DNA of 64,000 bases from Cytobacillus praedii (GCF_001439605.1 NZ_LMBX01000016.1:12320-76319); one strand, 5' to 3'; shown: positions 26,467 to 34,457, counted from the stretch's first letter. The notes: a model not told the origin generated them from the letters alone. Made by a program: numbers and translations.

Positions 26467-26502
26467 AAAAGAAGATGGAGCTATTGTCCATCTTCTTTTT
26501 TT
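26467..26502 (+). terminator. Terminator of nrdJ
   Basis: AAAAGAAGATGGA (26467-26479) pairs with TCCATCTTCTTTT (26487-26499), followed by T residues. Confidence 0.93.
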
Positions 26503-26597
26503 GTGCTTTTAAATAAAAACATCATGTCCACCGTACTATTTTCGAGTGTCACTGATTAAAAATGTATCAAGTGAGTTCATCGACGGGAGTGGCTTGC

Positions 26598-27482
26598 ATG
26601 TATATAGACGGTGTTTTTTCCGGAGGGGGAATTAAAGGGCTTGCATTAATAGGCGCCTATGCAGAAGTTGAGAAAAGAGGCTTTCGTTTCCAAAGAGTAG
26701 CTGGGACAAGTGCAGGGTCAATTGTCGCTGCATTAATTGCAGCTAAGTATACAAGTGAAGAAATATATCAGCTAATGGATGAACTTGATTTGGAGACATT
26801 TCTGGATTCAAGAAAAACTTATATCCCATTTGCAGTGACGAAATGGATATTCCTTTATTGGCGGCTTGGATTGTATAAGGGAGATGAACTGGAAAAATGG
26901 GTGGAAGAAAAGCTTGCTGTAAGAGGGTTAAGAAAGTTTTCTGATCTTCCTCAGCAGGCACTGAGAGTGATTGCTTCTGACTTAACAAATGGGCGTCTTG
27001 TTGTATTGCCGGATGATTTAATTCAATATGGCATTGATCCTGGTTCATTTTCAATCGCAAAAGCGATCCGTATGAGCTGCAGTCTTCCGTATTTTTTTGA
27101 ACCTGTAAAGCTCCATACAAGGGGAGAGACAAGTATTATTGTCGATGGGGGAGTACTGAGCAATTTCCCAATGTGGTTATTTGATAGGGATAATGTGAAA
27201 AAAACACGTCCTGTGCTAGGGATACAGCTAAGTCATAATGCCGTTGACCGACCGAAAAATAAAATCAAAAATGCGATCCAAATGTACGAAGCGTTATTTG
27301 AAACAATGAAGGATGCGCATGATTCGAGATATATTTCCAGAAAGCATGCGAAAAATATTATCTTTATTCCAACCGAGGGGGCATTAACAACTGAATTTCA
27401 ATTAACACAGGAGAAAAAACAAGCACTTGTCCAGTTAGGAGAGAAATGTGCAAATCAGTTCTTTTCACAATGGACGTATTAG
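26598..27482 (+). CDS. yqhO: Patatin-like phospholipase YqhO
   Basis: A 294-aa patatin-family serine hydrolase. It has the oxyanion loop SGGGIKG (8-14), nucleophile GTSAG near 36-40 and catalytic Asp in DGG near 181-183, the Ser-Asp dyad that cleaves acyl esters of lipids. No signal peptide. ATG 26598 (MYIDGVFSGGG) is chosen: GGGAGTGG precedes it and it matches the family start, while the frame from 26562 adds 12 residues without a ribosome binding site. The substrate is unknown. In B. subtilis mntR lies between lipM and yqhO; it is absent here. Confidence 0.9.
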   Translation: MYIDGVFSGGGIKGLALIGAYAEVEKRGFRFQRVAGTSAGSIVAALIAAKYTSEEIYQLMDELDLETFLDSRKTYIPFAVTKWIFLYWRLGLYKGDELEKWVEEKLAVRGLRKFSDLPQQALRVIASDLTNGRLVVLPDDLIQYGIDPGSFSIAKAIRMSCSLPYFFEPVKLHTRGETSIIVDGGVLSNFPMWLFDRDNVKKTRPVLGIQLSHNAVDRPKNKIKNAIQMYEALFETMKDAHDSRYISRKHAKNIIFIPTEGALTTEFQLTQEKKQALVQLGEKCANQFFSQWTY

Positions 27483-27489
27483 ATTATAA

Positions 27490-27537
27490 ATAAAAAAGGT
27501 CGAGCTTATTATAAGGAAGCCCGATCTTTCTTTTTGC
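27490..27537. terminator. Imperfect bidirectional terminator between yqhO and yqhP
   Basis: GGTCGAGCTT pairs imperfectly (one G-T, one mismatch) with AAGCCCGATC, flanked by A and T runs on the two sides, between convergent genes. Confidence 0.7.
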
Positions 27538-27898
27538 CTTTTTTTCCTTGGATCACGGTTAAATGTGTGGATGCCTTTTTTTTCGACTTTTTAAGAGATG
27601 AAAGGGAATTCCCAGAACTAGCCTTACGGGGATGTCCTTTCCCTGAGTGATTCGTCTGAAAACGTTTTTTTGATTTTTTTGCTGCTCGTATAAAGGCTTG
27701 CTGTTCACGTTTTCTAGGGCTAGCTTTATAAAAACGCTGAAAAATATAGTAAATTACAGCACCAACTAATAAAATGACAGCAATCCTTAGCAAAAAACCG
27801 GCAGGATTTGAGAACAAATTAGCAGTCATTCCTACGACAGCAAGTATGATAAGGCCGAGGACTATGAATACTGAAATCCGATTTTTCAAGAAAGCCAC
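27509..27898 (-). CDS. yqhP: YqhP, SA1362 family membrane protein
   Basis: A 129-aa protein with two membrane helices (about 8-27 and 31-53) and a long, highly basic tail rich in Lys, Ser and Arg (residues 60-129). This matches the SA1362/YqhP family, function unknown. Its ATG at 27898 is preceded by GGAGGTGGC. The stop lies within the shared terminator region. In B. subtilis yqhQ follows yqhP; no yqhQ is seen here. Confidence 0.85.
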   Translation of the reverse strand: MAFLKNRISVFIVLGLIILAVVGMTANLFSNPAGFLLRIAVILLVGAVIYYIFQRFYKASPRKREQQAFIRAAKKSKKRFQTNHSGKGHPRKASSGNSLSSLKKSKKKASTHLTVIQGKKGKKKDRASL

Positions 27899-28136
27899 CT
27901 CCCTATGAGCATGATGAGCATATTTTCTATCTTTTAAACTTGATCTACTTAGAAATTATTTGATATTTGTGTTATTAACTTATTTTTAAAGCTGCCTGTA
28001 TCTATCTTTATTCTACAGAGAATATGGAAAAACCTCTAGCAGGGAGGCTTAAATTCCTCTTAGGGCAGTTCAACTTATTTTTTTCATGCAAGGGAATAAA
28101 CCCTAAAGGACATAATAAGAAATGGAGGTGGTAAAA

Positions 28137-28658
28137 ATGGCAGAAGAAAAGCAGCTGGAACAAAATCAACGGGAAAAACCAATGTCCTTTATTACCTTGG
28201 TTATTGTAACCGGATTAATTGGTGGTATATTGTGGAGTGGTCTTGGCTATTTAGCCTATGTATTTAATTTAACTAGTATAAGACCAAATGTTATTCTGGA
28301 GCCATGGACAATTGGGGACTGGAAAGAAGGCTGGCTTGGAACGGTTATTAGTATTGTAATGATAGGTGGAATATCCATTATTCCAGCTTTTATCTATTAT
28401 ATCTTCTTACGCAGGTTTCCAAGTATCTGGTTAGGTGCAGGGTATGGCATCGGTTTATTTATCGTTGTTTTTTTTATACTCAATCCAATCTTTCCAGGAA
28501 TTAACCCTTTTAATGAACTTGAGAGGAATACCATTTTTACTTCAGTATGTTTTTATATTTTATATGGTGTATTTGTAGGATATTCCATTTCATATGAAGA
28601 GAGTGAAATCAAATATAAAGAAAGAATGGAAAAGGAGACACAGGAGGATTATAAATAA
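28137..28658 (+). CDS. yqhR: YqhR, conserved membrane protein
   Basis: A 173-aa protein with a charged N terminus (about 15 residues), four predicted membrane helices (about 17-40, 65-92, 100-120, 135-155) and a charged tail. It matches the YqhR family found before aroQ in Bacillus; function unknown. ATG 28137 follows GGAGGTGG; the frame continues five codons upstream without support. The 238-base gap to yqhP holds short, weak hairpins (near 28032-28075) but no gene. Confidence 0.85.
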   Translation: MAEEKQLEQNQREKPMSFITLVIVTGLIGGILWSGLGYLAYVFNLTSIRPNVILEPWTIGDWKEGWLGTVISIVMIGGISIIPAFIYYIFLRRFPSIWLGAGYGIGLFIVVFFILNPIFPGINPFNELERNTIFTSVCFYILYGVFVGYSISYEESEIKYKERMEKETQEDYK

Positions 28659-28789
28659 AACAATCAAAAGAACAGATAAATCCGTTGTTAGTCTCTTTCC
28701 TATTAAAGAGGTGTTCTTAAAGTAGTGGAAAAGAAATCATTTATGATAAAATATTCTTGTAAATCAATCTTTTCCACGGGAGTGCGTAA

Positions 28790-29236
28790 ATGGACAAAAT
28801 ATTATTATTGAATGGTCCCAATCTTAACCTATTGGGGAAACGTGAGCCTGATGTATATGGTTCTACGACGTTAAAGCAGCTGGAAGAGAAAATTGTGTCT
28901 CTAGGGGAATCAAATGACGCAGAAATTGTCTGTTTTCAATCCAATCATGAAGGCGAGATCATTGATAAGCTTCAAGAAGCAAATGAGATCGGTGTGACTG
29001 GAATTATTTTTAACCCAGGTGCCTTTACACATTATAGCTATGCAATAAGAGATGCAATTGCTGGGATACAGGTTCCTGTTATTGAGGTACATATTTCAAA
29101 CGTCCATTCCCGTGAGGCCTTCCGTCATACCTCGGTCATTGCTCCAGTATCGGTAGGACAAATTGTAGGCTTAGGCATGTTTGGATATGAATTGGCCTTT
29201 CAAGCTTTAATAAAAAGAAAAAAGGGGAGAGAATAA
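28790..29236 (+). CDS. aroQ: 3-dehydroquinate dehydratase, type II
   Basis: Dehydrates 3-dehydroquinate to 3-dehydroshikimate in the shikimate pathway. The 148-aa protein has the flexible lid with catalytic Tyr23 (GKREPDVYG), the Asn/His pair in FNPGAFTHYSYA near 73-84 and HISNVHSREAFRH near 100-112 with the second catalytic His. Forms a dodecamer in the family. Stop and yqhT start are only 2 nt apart, so they are co-transcribed. Confidence 0.96.
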   Translation: MDKILLLNGPNLNLLGKREPDVYGSTTLKQLEEKIVSLGESNDAEIVCFQSNHEGEIIDKLQEANEIGVTGIIFNPGAFTHYSYAIRDAIAGIQVPVIEVHISNVHSREAFRHTSVIAPVSVGQIVGLGMFGYELAFQALIKRKKGRE

Positions 29237-29238
29237 AA

Positions 29239-30300
29239 ATGGAAAAATTACAAAGATTACGCTCAAGTTTTGAAAAACTAGGGATAGACGGAATGCTTAT
29301 TACAAGTACATTTAACCGCCGTTATATGTCAAACTTTACTGGTTCTGCGGGAGTAGTGCTTATCAGTGTGGATCAAGCTCAGTTTATTACAGATTTTCGC
29401 TATATTGAACAAGCTACTGCACAATGTGAAGGGTATGAAATTGTTAAACATGCGGGATCTATTCCAGATGAAGTAGCAGCGCAAGTGAAGAAATTAGGAA
29501 TAAAAAAGCTTGGTTTTGAACAAGATTACTTAACTTTCTCTGCTTTTAAAACATATGAAAAGGCCGTACAGTCAGAATTAGTCCCTGTTTCTGGAGAAAT
29601 TGAAAAATTACGCTTGATTAAGACGGATTCAGAGATTAAGATATTAAAGGTGGCGGCGGACATTGCTGATGCTGCCTTTAAACATATGGTTGAATATATC
29701 CGCCCAGGATTAACAGAGATGGAAGTTTCCAATGAATTAGAGTTCTTTATGAGAAAAGCTGGTGCTACCTCATCGTCTTTTGACACAATTGTCGCTTCAG
29801 GCTATCGTGGTGCCCTTCCTCACGGTGTGGCAAGTGATAAGATAATAGAAAAAGGGGAAATGATTACTCTTGACTATGGTGCATATTATAAAGGATATGT
29901 CTCAGATATCACACGAACACTAGCAGTCGGTGAACCTGATGAAAAGCTTAAGGAAATATATGACATTGTATTACAAGCACAAATGCGCGGAATGGATGGC
30001 ATAAAGCCAGGAATGAGCGGAAAAGAAGCAGATGCTTTAACACGTGATTATATTACCGAAAAGGGGTACGGAGAATATTTCGGACATTCCACAGGCCATG
30101 GAATAGGCTTGGAAGTTCATGAAGGACCATCTCTAGCTTCAAAATCAGAAATTATTCTGGAACCTGGCATGGTCGTAACGGTAGAGCCTGGCATCTACAT
30201 ACCAGGACTTGGCGGTGTCCGTATTGAAGATGATACTTTAATTACGAGTGATCATAATGAAACGCTGACACATTCAACAAAAGATCTAATTATTCTTTAA
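29239..30300 (+). CDS. yqhT: Xaa-Pro aminopeptidase family protein YqhT
   Basis: M24-family metallopeptidase of 353 aa that releases N-terminal residues before proline. The creatinase N-domain (1-125) is followed by the pita-bread catalytic domain with metal ligands in LDYGAYYKGYVSDITRT (two Asp, about 213-225), GHSTGHGIG (His near 288), EPGIY (Glu near 318) and GGVRIEDD (Glu near 332). All five are present. AAAGGGGAGAG precedes the ATG. It lies between aroQ and efp as in B. subtilis. Confidence 0.93.
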   Translation: MEKLQRLRSSFEKLGIDGMLITSTFNRRYMSNFTGSAGVVLISVDQAQFITDFRYIEQATAQCEGYEIVKHAGSIPDEVAAQVKKLGIKKLGFEQDYLTFSAFKTYEKAVQSELVPVSGEIEKLRLIKTDSEIKILKVAADIADAAFKHMVEYIRPGLTEMEVSNELEFFMRKAGATSSSFDTIVASGYRGALPHGVASDKIIEKGEMITLDYGAYYKGYVSDITRTLAVGEPDEKLKEIYDIVLQAQMRGMDGIKPGMSGKEADALTRDYITEKGYGEYFGHSTGHGIGLEVHEGPSLASKSEIILEPGMVVTVEPGIYIPGLGGVRIEDDTLITSDHNETLTHSTKDLIIL

Positions 30301-30370
30301 TAACAGTCGTTTGAAAGCTAGTAAATTTTATTAGCAGCAACGCTGAAGCTAGACTATTAGGAGGATTTAC

Positions 30371-30928
30371 ATGATTTCAGTAAATGATTTTCGTACAGGT
30401 TTAACAATTGAAGTAGATAACGGGATTTGGCGTGTAATGGATTTCCAACATGTTAAGCCGGGAAAAGGAGCGGCATTTGTCCGTTCAAAATTGCGCAATT
30501 TGCGTAACGGTGCCATTCAGGAAAAGACATTCCGTGCGGGTGAAAAAGTTGCAAAAGCACAAATTGACAATCGCAGAATGCAATATCTATATGCAAACGG
30601 AGATCAGCATGTTTTCATGGATAACGAATCATATGAACAAATTGAACTCCCAGCAGCATCTATTGAATATGAACTAAAGTTTCTAAAAGAAAATATGGAA
30701 GTTCAAATCATGCTGTATCAAACTGAAACACTTGGGGTTGAACTCCCAAATACGGTTGAATTAGAAGTAACTGAAACAGAGCCTGGTATTAAAGGGGATA
30801 CGGCTTCAGGCGGAACTAAACCAGCAACACTTGAAACAGGCTTAATTGTTCAAGTACCTTTCTTTATTAACCAAGGTGATAAATTAATTATTAATACAAC
30901 AGAAGCTTCATACGTTTCACGTGCATAA
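30371..30928 (+). CDS. efp: Translation elongation factor P
   Basis: EF-P relieves ribosomes stalled at polyproline stretches. The 185-aa, three-domain protein has its modified residue K32 in VKPGKGAAF; Bacillus modifies it with 5-aminopentanol. The KOW-like N domain, the central OB domain and the C-terminal OB domain with [17 protein letters not shown] are complete. TTAGGAGGATTTAC precedes the ATG. An unusually long terminator follows directly. Confidence 0.97.
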   Translation: MISVNDFRTGLTIEVDNGIWRVMDFQHVKPGKGAAFVRSKLRNLRNGAIQEKTFRAGEKVAKAQIDNRRMQYLYANGDQHVFMDNESYEQIELPAASIEYELKFLKENMEVQIMLYQTETLGVELPNTVELEVTETEPGIKGDTASGGTKPATLETGLIVQVPFFINQGDKLIINTTEASYVSRA

Positions 30929-30931
30929 TTG

Positions 30932-30986
30932 GAAGAATGAAAATCCCGAAAGGTACACCTTTCGGGATTTTCATTCTTCTTTTTTC
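30932..30986 (+). terminator. Terminator of efp with a 22-bp perfect stem
   Basis: 30932-30953 pairs without mismatch with 30958-30979 around a TACA loop, followed by TTTTTT. The distal arm covers the stop codon of the small gene on the other strand. Confidence 0.95.
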
Positions 30987-31150
30987 ATTGCCGACCGACC
31001 CTCTGCGCCTGGGGACATATCTGTATCACTTCGATTATTATAGGCAGGATCAGAGGTTGCTTCGGTTCTATTATCCCTTGTTCCGCCAAGATATCTGTAT
31101 TTTAAATCTCTTTGGTTTTTTAAGAATTCTTCGCGATTTTCGTTTGTCAT
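30971..31150 (-). CDS. Small hydrophilic protein of unknown function (59 aa)
   Basis: A short ORF with ATG at 31150 and GAAGGGAAAG upstream. The 59-residue product is polar and disordered-looking (MTNENREEFLKNQRD..., LGGTRDNRTE, YNNRSDTDMSPGAEGRS), with no cysteine or tryptophan and no hydrophobic core, in the style of small acid-soluble or stress proteins. I do not recognise the family. Its stop sits within the 3' arm of the efp terminator, so the two genes converge with shared sequence. A good ribosome binding site and protein-like composition support it. Confidence 0.65.
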   Translation of the reverse strand: MTNENREEFLKNQRDLKYRYLGGTRDNRTEATSDPAYNNRSDTDMSPGAEGRSAMKKEE

Positions 31151-31493
31151 AAATACTTTCCCTTCATTTTTTTATTTAAGCTATATCTAGTATTGTTATC
31201 TACTTCTAATGGATTATGAAAATAAAAGCAGGATTTCCCCTTCCGTTTATTTCCACTTGTACAGTTAGCTAATATAAGATAAGATAAGATAAGAATACAA
31301 AAGCTGCATTGTTCGCTTGTATATGAAGTTTCAACCTTTATTTAGAATTAGGGAGTTCAATATCATTGCTGGAACATCATGCCTCCATTTGATGAGGACG
31401 AATGAGAAAGCAATTGCGGACACCCACCTGTTGGAGCAGGTATGAAACTCCATATAAATCGGCGGCAAAGGCGGCTATACATAACAAATGAGA
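31151..31493. other. Intergenic region without a convincing gene
   Basis: Holds four tandem ATAAG units (31273-31293) and, at about 31357-31490, two short open stretches (ending MPPFDEDE, then CGHPPVGAGMKLH...) separated by a TGA in the same frame. This could be a decayed small gene, but support is weak. Nothing else is seen. Confidence 0.4.
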
Positions 31494-31527
31494 AAAGCAA
31501 TAACCAAATGGGTTATTGCTTTTTTTA
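31494..31527. terminator. Terminator of the SIMPL-domain gene
   Basis: AAAAGCAATAACC and GGTTATTGCTTTT form a near-perfect stem with a small AAATG-type loop, flanked by T runs in both directions. It lies just past the minus-strand stop. Confidence 0.9.
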
Positions 31528-31529
31528 TT

Positions 31530-32198
31530 TCAAGAATATATATATTCAGCAGAGATAGTACTTTTAAATTCTATTGTCCCTGGCTGAATTGGAGTAGCAG
31601 CCTCGCTTTTTGCAAAGGCGGTTGCCTGAAAGGGAATAGGGGCACCTTGCTGGTGTGTATTTTCTATCACTTGTATGGGTGTTTTTATTAATTTAACACC
31701 TAAAGTCCCCGCAATTGCTTCTGCTTTCTGAAGGGAATTTACAACCGCTAATGATAGCGCCTGTTGGACAAACTGGTCAGCATCCCTTGCAGTAAATTGA
31801 ATTCCAGAGACGATGTTTGCGCCATTGCTGACAGATGTATCAATGACTATCCCGGTATTTTCTATATGTTCAATGGTAACAAGAAGAAGATGTTGAACTT
31901 TATACCCTCTAAAAATTTGTTCTCCATCCTTATAATCATATTGCGGAAAGATAGAATAGTCGACAGTTTGAATCTGTTGCTCCGGCACTCCAAGCTTCTT
32001 TAATGCCTCCTTAATCCTCGCAATGATTATTGAATTATTATTCTGAGCCTGTGTTACATCCATAGCTTCAGTAGATGCTCCTAATGTTACCTTAGCCATA
32101 TTTGGCTGAACGGTAACTATACCTTCTCCAGTAACACGTACCACATTCATCCTTTTATTAGGCACGTAATTATTTCTATATGTCGGATAGTAGTACAT
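31530..32198 (-). CDS. SIMPL-domain (DUF541) protein
   Basis: A SIMPL/DUF541 protein of about 222 aa. The family signature VTGEGIVTVQPNMAKVTLGASTEAMD lies near 20-45 and continues through IKEALKKLGVPEQQIQT and SVSNGANIVSGIQFT. Other members include periplasmic BP26 of Brucella; function is mostly unknown. No signal peptide is visible, but the N terminus is Tyr-rich (MYYYPTYRNNY), as in spore-surface or cell-surface proteins. The start is uncertain: ATG 32198 has AGGAG rather close, GTG 32210 has little upstream. Confidence 0.8.
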   Translation of the reverse strand: MYYYPTYRNNYVPNKRMNVVRVTGEGIVTVQPNMAKVTLGASTEAMDVTQAQNNNSIIIARIKEALKKLGVPEQQIQTVDYSIFPQYDYKDGEQIFRGYKVQHLLLVTIEHIENTGIVIDTSVSNGANIVSGIQFTARDADQFVQQALSLAVVNSLQKAEAIAGTLGVKLIKTPIQVIENTHQQGAPIPFQATAFAKSEAATPIQPGTIEFKSTISAEYIYS

Positions 32199-32356
32199 AC
32201 TCTCCTGCACTTCCTTTCAAAAAACAAGATTTATTAATATGTACGATAAAAGGAAAGGCAACATTCGAATAAAAGAATAGAATTTAGCGGAAACAGAAGA
32301 AATCAAGTCATATTGTTTTAAAGCAGGCATACATTTTAAGTAGTGCTAGTCCAAGT

Positions 32357-32480
32357 AGAAAAGCGAAAGCGCCTTGCACAGGGGCGACAAGCATAAGACG
32401 ATCCGACGGGAAGGTTGTTCTTTAACCTTCTTGTCGGGGTGGCTTATGACCTCGAGCCCCTAGGCGCTGCAGCTAGACAA
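32357..32480 (+). repeat. Hairpin repeat, tandem unit A
   Basis: Starts AGAAAAGCGAAAGCGCCTTG and ends GCAGCTAGACA. Stems seen: GCGCCT/AGGCGC (32369-32374/32462-32467), GGGGC/GCCCC (32381-32385/32456-32460), CATAAG/CTTATG (32392-32397/32443-32448), CCGAC/GTCGG (32403-32407/32433-32437) and GAAGGTT/AACCTTC (32410-32416/32424-32430). The whole unit can fold as one long interrupted hairpin. Confidence 0.85.
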
Positions 32481-32600
32481 AGAAAAGCGAAAGCGCCTTG
32501 ATCACCCCCGACAAGCATAAGAAAAGCCAGCGAGAAGGTTGTATTGTAACCTTCTTGATGGATTGGCTTATGACCTCGAGGGGGTAGGCGCTGTAGCTTT
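32481..32600 (+). repeat. Hairpin repeat, tandem unit B
   Basis: Same ends and same order of stems as unit A: GCGCCT/AGGCGC (32493-32498/32586-32591), ACCCCC/GGGGGT (32504-32509/32580-32585), CATAAG/CTTATG, CCA/TGG and GAAGGTT/AACCTTC (32534-32540/32548-32554). Two stems differ from unit A in both arms, preserving pairing. Together with unit A it occupies most of the gap between the SIMPL gene and spoIIIAA. Confidence 0.85.
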
Positions 32601-32654
32601 AGATATTGCACAGGTTTACATGAAAACCAGACTATGATTAGGAGGATCAGTGCA

Positions 32655-33578
32655 TTGGAAACGATTCTAGCCTTTTTGCCGAAAACGATAGCCGATCAAT
32701 TGCAGCATTTTCCCCCTCCTCAACTGCTGGAGCTAGAAGAGATACGTATCCGAATTCATCGGCCGGTTGAATTAACAGTGAAAGGAATTCCAACATTTTT
32801 ACCCTATATCGTAAAGCCAGATGATGCGGTTCATTTACTTAATAAAATTAGCCACTTTTCCCTGTATACCCTTGAGGAAGAATTGCGGAGGGGTTATATC
32901 ACAATTGAAGGCGGACATCGTGTGGGATTGGCAGGCAAGGTTATTCTTGAAGCTGGAATGGTAAAAGCGATAAGAGATATCTCATCCTTTAATATCCGAA
33001 TTGCCAAAGAACAAATTGGAATTGCCAATCGGCTGGTACCCCAATTATTTAATGGGAGCTGGCTTCATACGATGATTATCGGTCCACCTCAAACAGGTAA
33101 AACGACGCTTTTGCGTGATATTGCCAGAATTATATCTAGCGGGGACAAAAATGGACTTTTCCATTCATATAAGGTAGGGATCGTTGATGAACGATCAGAA
33201 ATTGCAGGAAGTGTAAAGGGGATCCCCCAAATGACATTTGGCCCTCGAATCGATGTCCTTGATGCTTGTCCGAAAGTAGAGGGGATGATGATGATGATTC
33301 GTTCGATGAGTCCAGATGTACTGATCGTAGATGAAATCGGCAGGAAAGAAGACGCAGATGCCATTATGGAAGCGGTAAACGCCGGAATCAAATTGATGAT
33401 GACAACACATGGCACCTCATTAGAAGAGATTAGAAAACGGCCCACCATCAGACCGATTCTAGATATGGGGATTTTTCAGCGCTTTATTGAATTGAACAGG
33501 AGAAGCGGGCCTGGAAGCATAGCAAGCATAAAAGATGGGGCTGGCAGAGAACTCCTGAGTGAAGCGAGAGTGATGTAA
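32655..33578 (+). CDS. spoIIIAA: SpoIIIAA, stage III sporulation ATPase
   Basis: Mother-cell ATPase of the SpoIIIA-SpoIIQ channel, related to secretion ATPases, 307 aa. P-loop GPPQTGKTT near 142-150, Walker B VLIVDEIGRKED near 218-229. I choose TTG 32655: AGGAGG (32640-32645) is 9 nt upstream and the length then equals the 307 aa of B. subtilis. ATG 32634 would place the Shine-Dalgarno inside the gene. First gene of the spoIIIA operon, which is transcribed by sigma-E in B. subtilis; no sigma-E promoter was clear next to the repeats. Confidence 0.95.
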   Translation: METILAFLPKTIADQLQHFPPPQLLELEEIRIRIHRPVELTVKGIPTFLPYIVKPDDAVHLLNKISHFSLYTLEEELRRGYITIEGGHRVGLAGKVILEAGMVKAIRDISSFNIRIAKEQIGIANRLVPQLFNGSWLHTMIIGPPQTGKTTLLRDIARIISSGDKNGLFHSYKVGIVDERSEIAGSVKGIPQMTFGPRIDVLDACPKVEGMMMMIRSMSPDVLIVDEIGRKEDADAIMEAVNAGIKLMMTTHGTSLEEIRKRPTIRPILDMGIFQRFIELNRRSGPGSIASIKDGAGRELLSEARVM

Positions 33579-33579
33579 G

Positions 33580-34095
33580 ATGGTGAAAATCTTTGGGGCT
33601 ATTATCATCATTATTGCTACTACTTGGGCTGGATTTGAGGCTGCCAGACATTTAAATGAGCGGCCGCGTCAGCTTCGGCAATTGAAATCAGCTCTCCAGT
33701 CTTTAGAGGCGGAAATTATGTATGGCCACACACCGCTGCACGAAGCTGCAAGAAGGCTTGCTGCTCAGTTATCAAAACCGCTGTCAACATTCTTTGAATC
33801 CTTTGCGAAAAAACTGACCTATTCAGAAACGACGGTGAAAGACGCATGGGAACAAAGTTTAAAGGAAATATGGAAAATGACTGCTTTGAAGCAGGGGGAA
33901 TTTGAAATCATGAAACAATTCGGGGAAACATTAGGCAGGCATGATCGAACTTCGCAGCAAAAGCAAATTATGCTTACCTTGGCCCATTTAGAACGTGAAG
34001 AGGCAGATGCTTATGATAAGCAGACAAAGTACGAAAAAATGGTTAAAAGTTTAGGTTTCTTATCAGGACTATTACTAATTATCTTATTAATGTAG
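33580..34095 (+). CDS. spoIIIAB: SpoIIIAB, stage III sporulation protein
   Basis: A 171-aa protein with membrane segments at both ends (2-20 and 153-171) and a helical core between them, similar to GspF-type platform proteins. It is required for activation of sigma-G with the other SpoIIIA proteins. The length equals that of B. subtilis. It begins one base after spoIIIAA. Unlike B. subtilis, about 155 bases separate it from spoIIIAC, filled by a hairpin repeat. Confidence 0.95.
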   Translation: MVKIFGAIIIIIATTWAGFEAARHLNERPRQLRQLKSALQSLEAEIMYGHTPLHEAARRLAAQLSKPLSTFFESFAKKLTYSETTVKDAWEQSLKEIWKMTALKQGEFEIMKQFGETLGRHDRTSQQKQIMLTLAHLEREEADAYDKQTKYEKMVKSLGFLSGLLLIILLM

Positions 34096-34123
34096 TGAAC
34101 AAGGTATCTGCTAATTTTGGTTT

Positions 34124-34226
34124 GACAAGCAGCCCCTCAAGGTAATAAGCCAATCCTCCAAAAAAGGCATAGAACACCTTTTCTGAGGCTTGTCCTATGC
34201 TAGTCGGGGCTTAGCAAAGTGCCAGT
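34124..34226 (-). repeat. Degenerate hairpin repeat inside the spoIIIA operon
   Basis: AGCCCC (34131-34136) pairs with GGGGCT (34206-34211); an inner AATCCTCCAAAAAAGG arm pairs with CCTTTTCTGAGGCTT. The stretch AGCCCCTCAAGGTAATAAGCC is the reverse complement, with few changes, of the GGCTTATGACCTCGAGCCCC core of unit A, so this is an inverted, diverged copy. Confidence 0.7.
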
Positions 34227-34250
34227 GCATTCGGTATAGGAGGAGAGTTT

Positions 34251-34457
34251 ATGGGCTTAGAGGTTGATATTATTTTTAAAATTGCCGGTGTGGGGATTGT
34301 TGTTGCTTTTTTACATACAATCCTTGATCAAGTAGGGAAGAAAGAGTATGCCCAATGGGTGACCTTGTTTGGCTTTATCTACATTTTATTTATGGTTGCT
34401 TCCATTGTTGATGACCTGTTTCAAAAAATTAAGTCGGTCTTTCTATTCCAAGGCTAA
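34251..34457 (+). CDS. spoIIIAC: SpoIIIAC, stage III sporulation protein
   Basis: A 68-aa membrane protein with two helices (about 8-25 and 35-58), part of the membrane complex of the SpoIIIA channel. The sequence VDIIFKIAGVGIVVAFLHTILDQ is typical. ATAGGAGGAGAG precedes the ATG. Separated from spoIIIAB by the repeat, but followed closely by spoIIIAD. Confidence 0.94.
   Translation: MGLEVDIIFKIAGVGIVVAFLHTILDQVGKKEYAQWVTLFGFIYILFMVASIVDDLFQKIKSVFLFQG

Noticed and set aside
28021..28110. Possible structured leader before yqhR
   Set aside because: Only short weak stems can be drawn and none resembles a known riboswitch or a terminator with T run.
30937..31152. 71-residue plus-strand open frame after efp
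   Set aside because: It begins inside the efp terminator and is the opposite strand of the better supported 59-residue gene.
32634..32654. ATG start for spoIIIAA
   Set aside because: The Shine-Dalgarno AGGAGG would be inside the coding sequence; TTG 32655 gives correct spacing and the family length.
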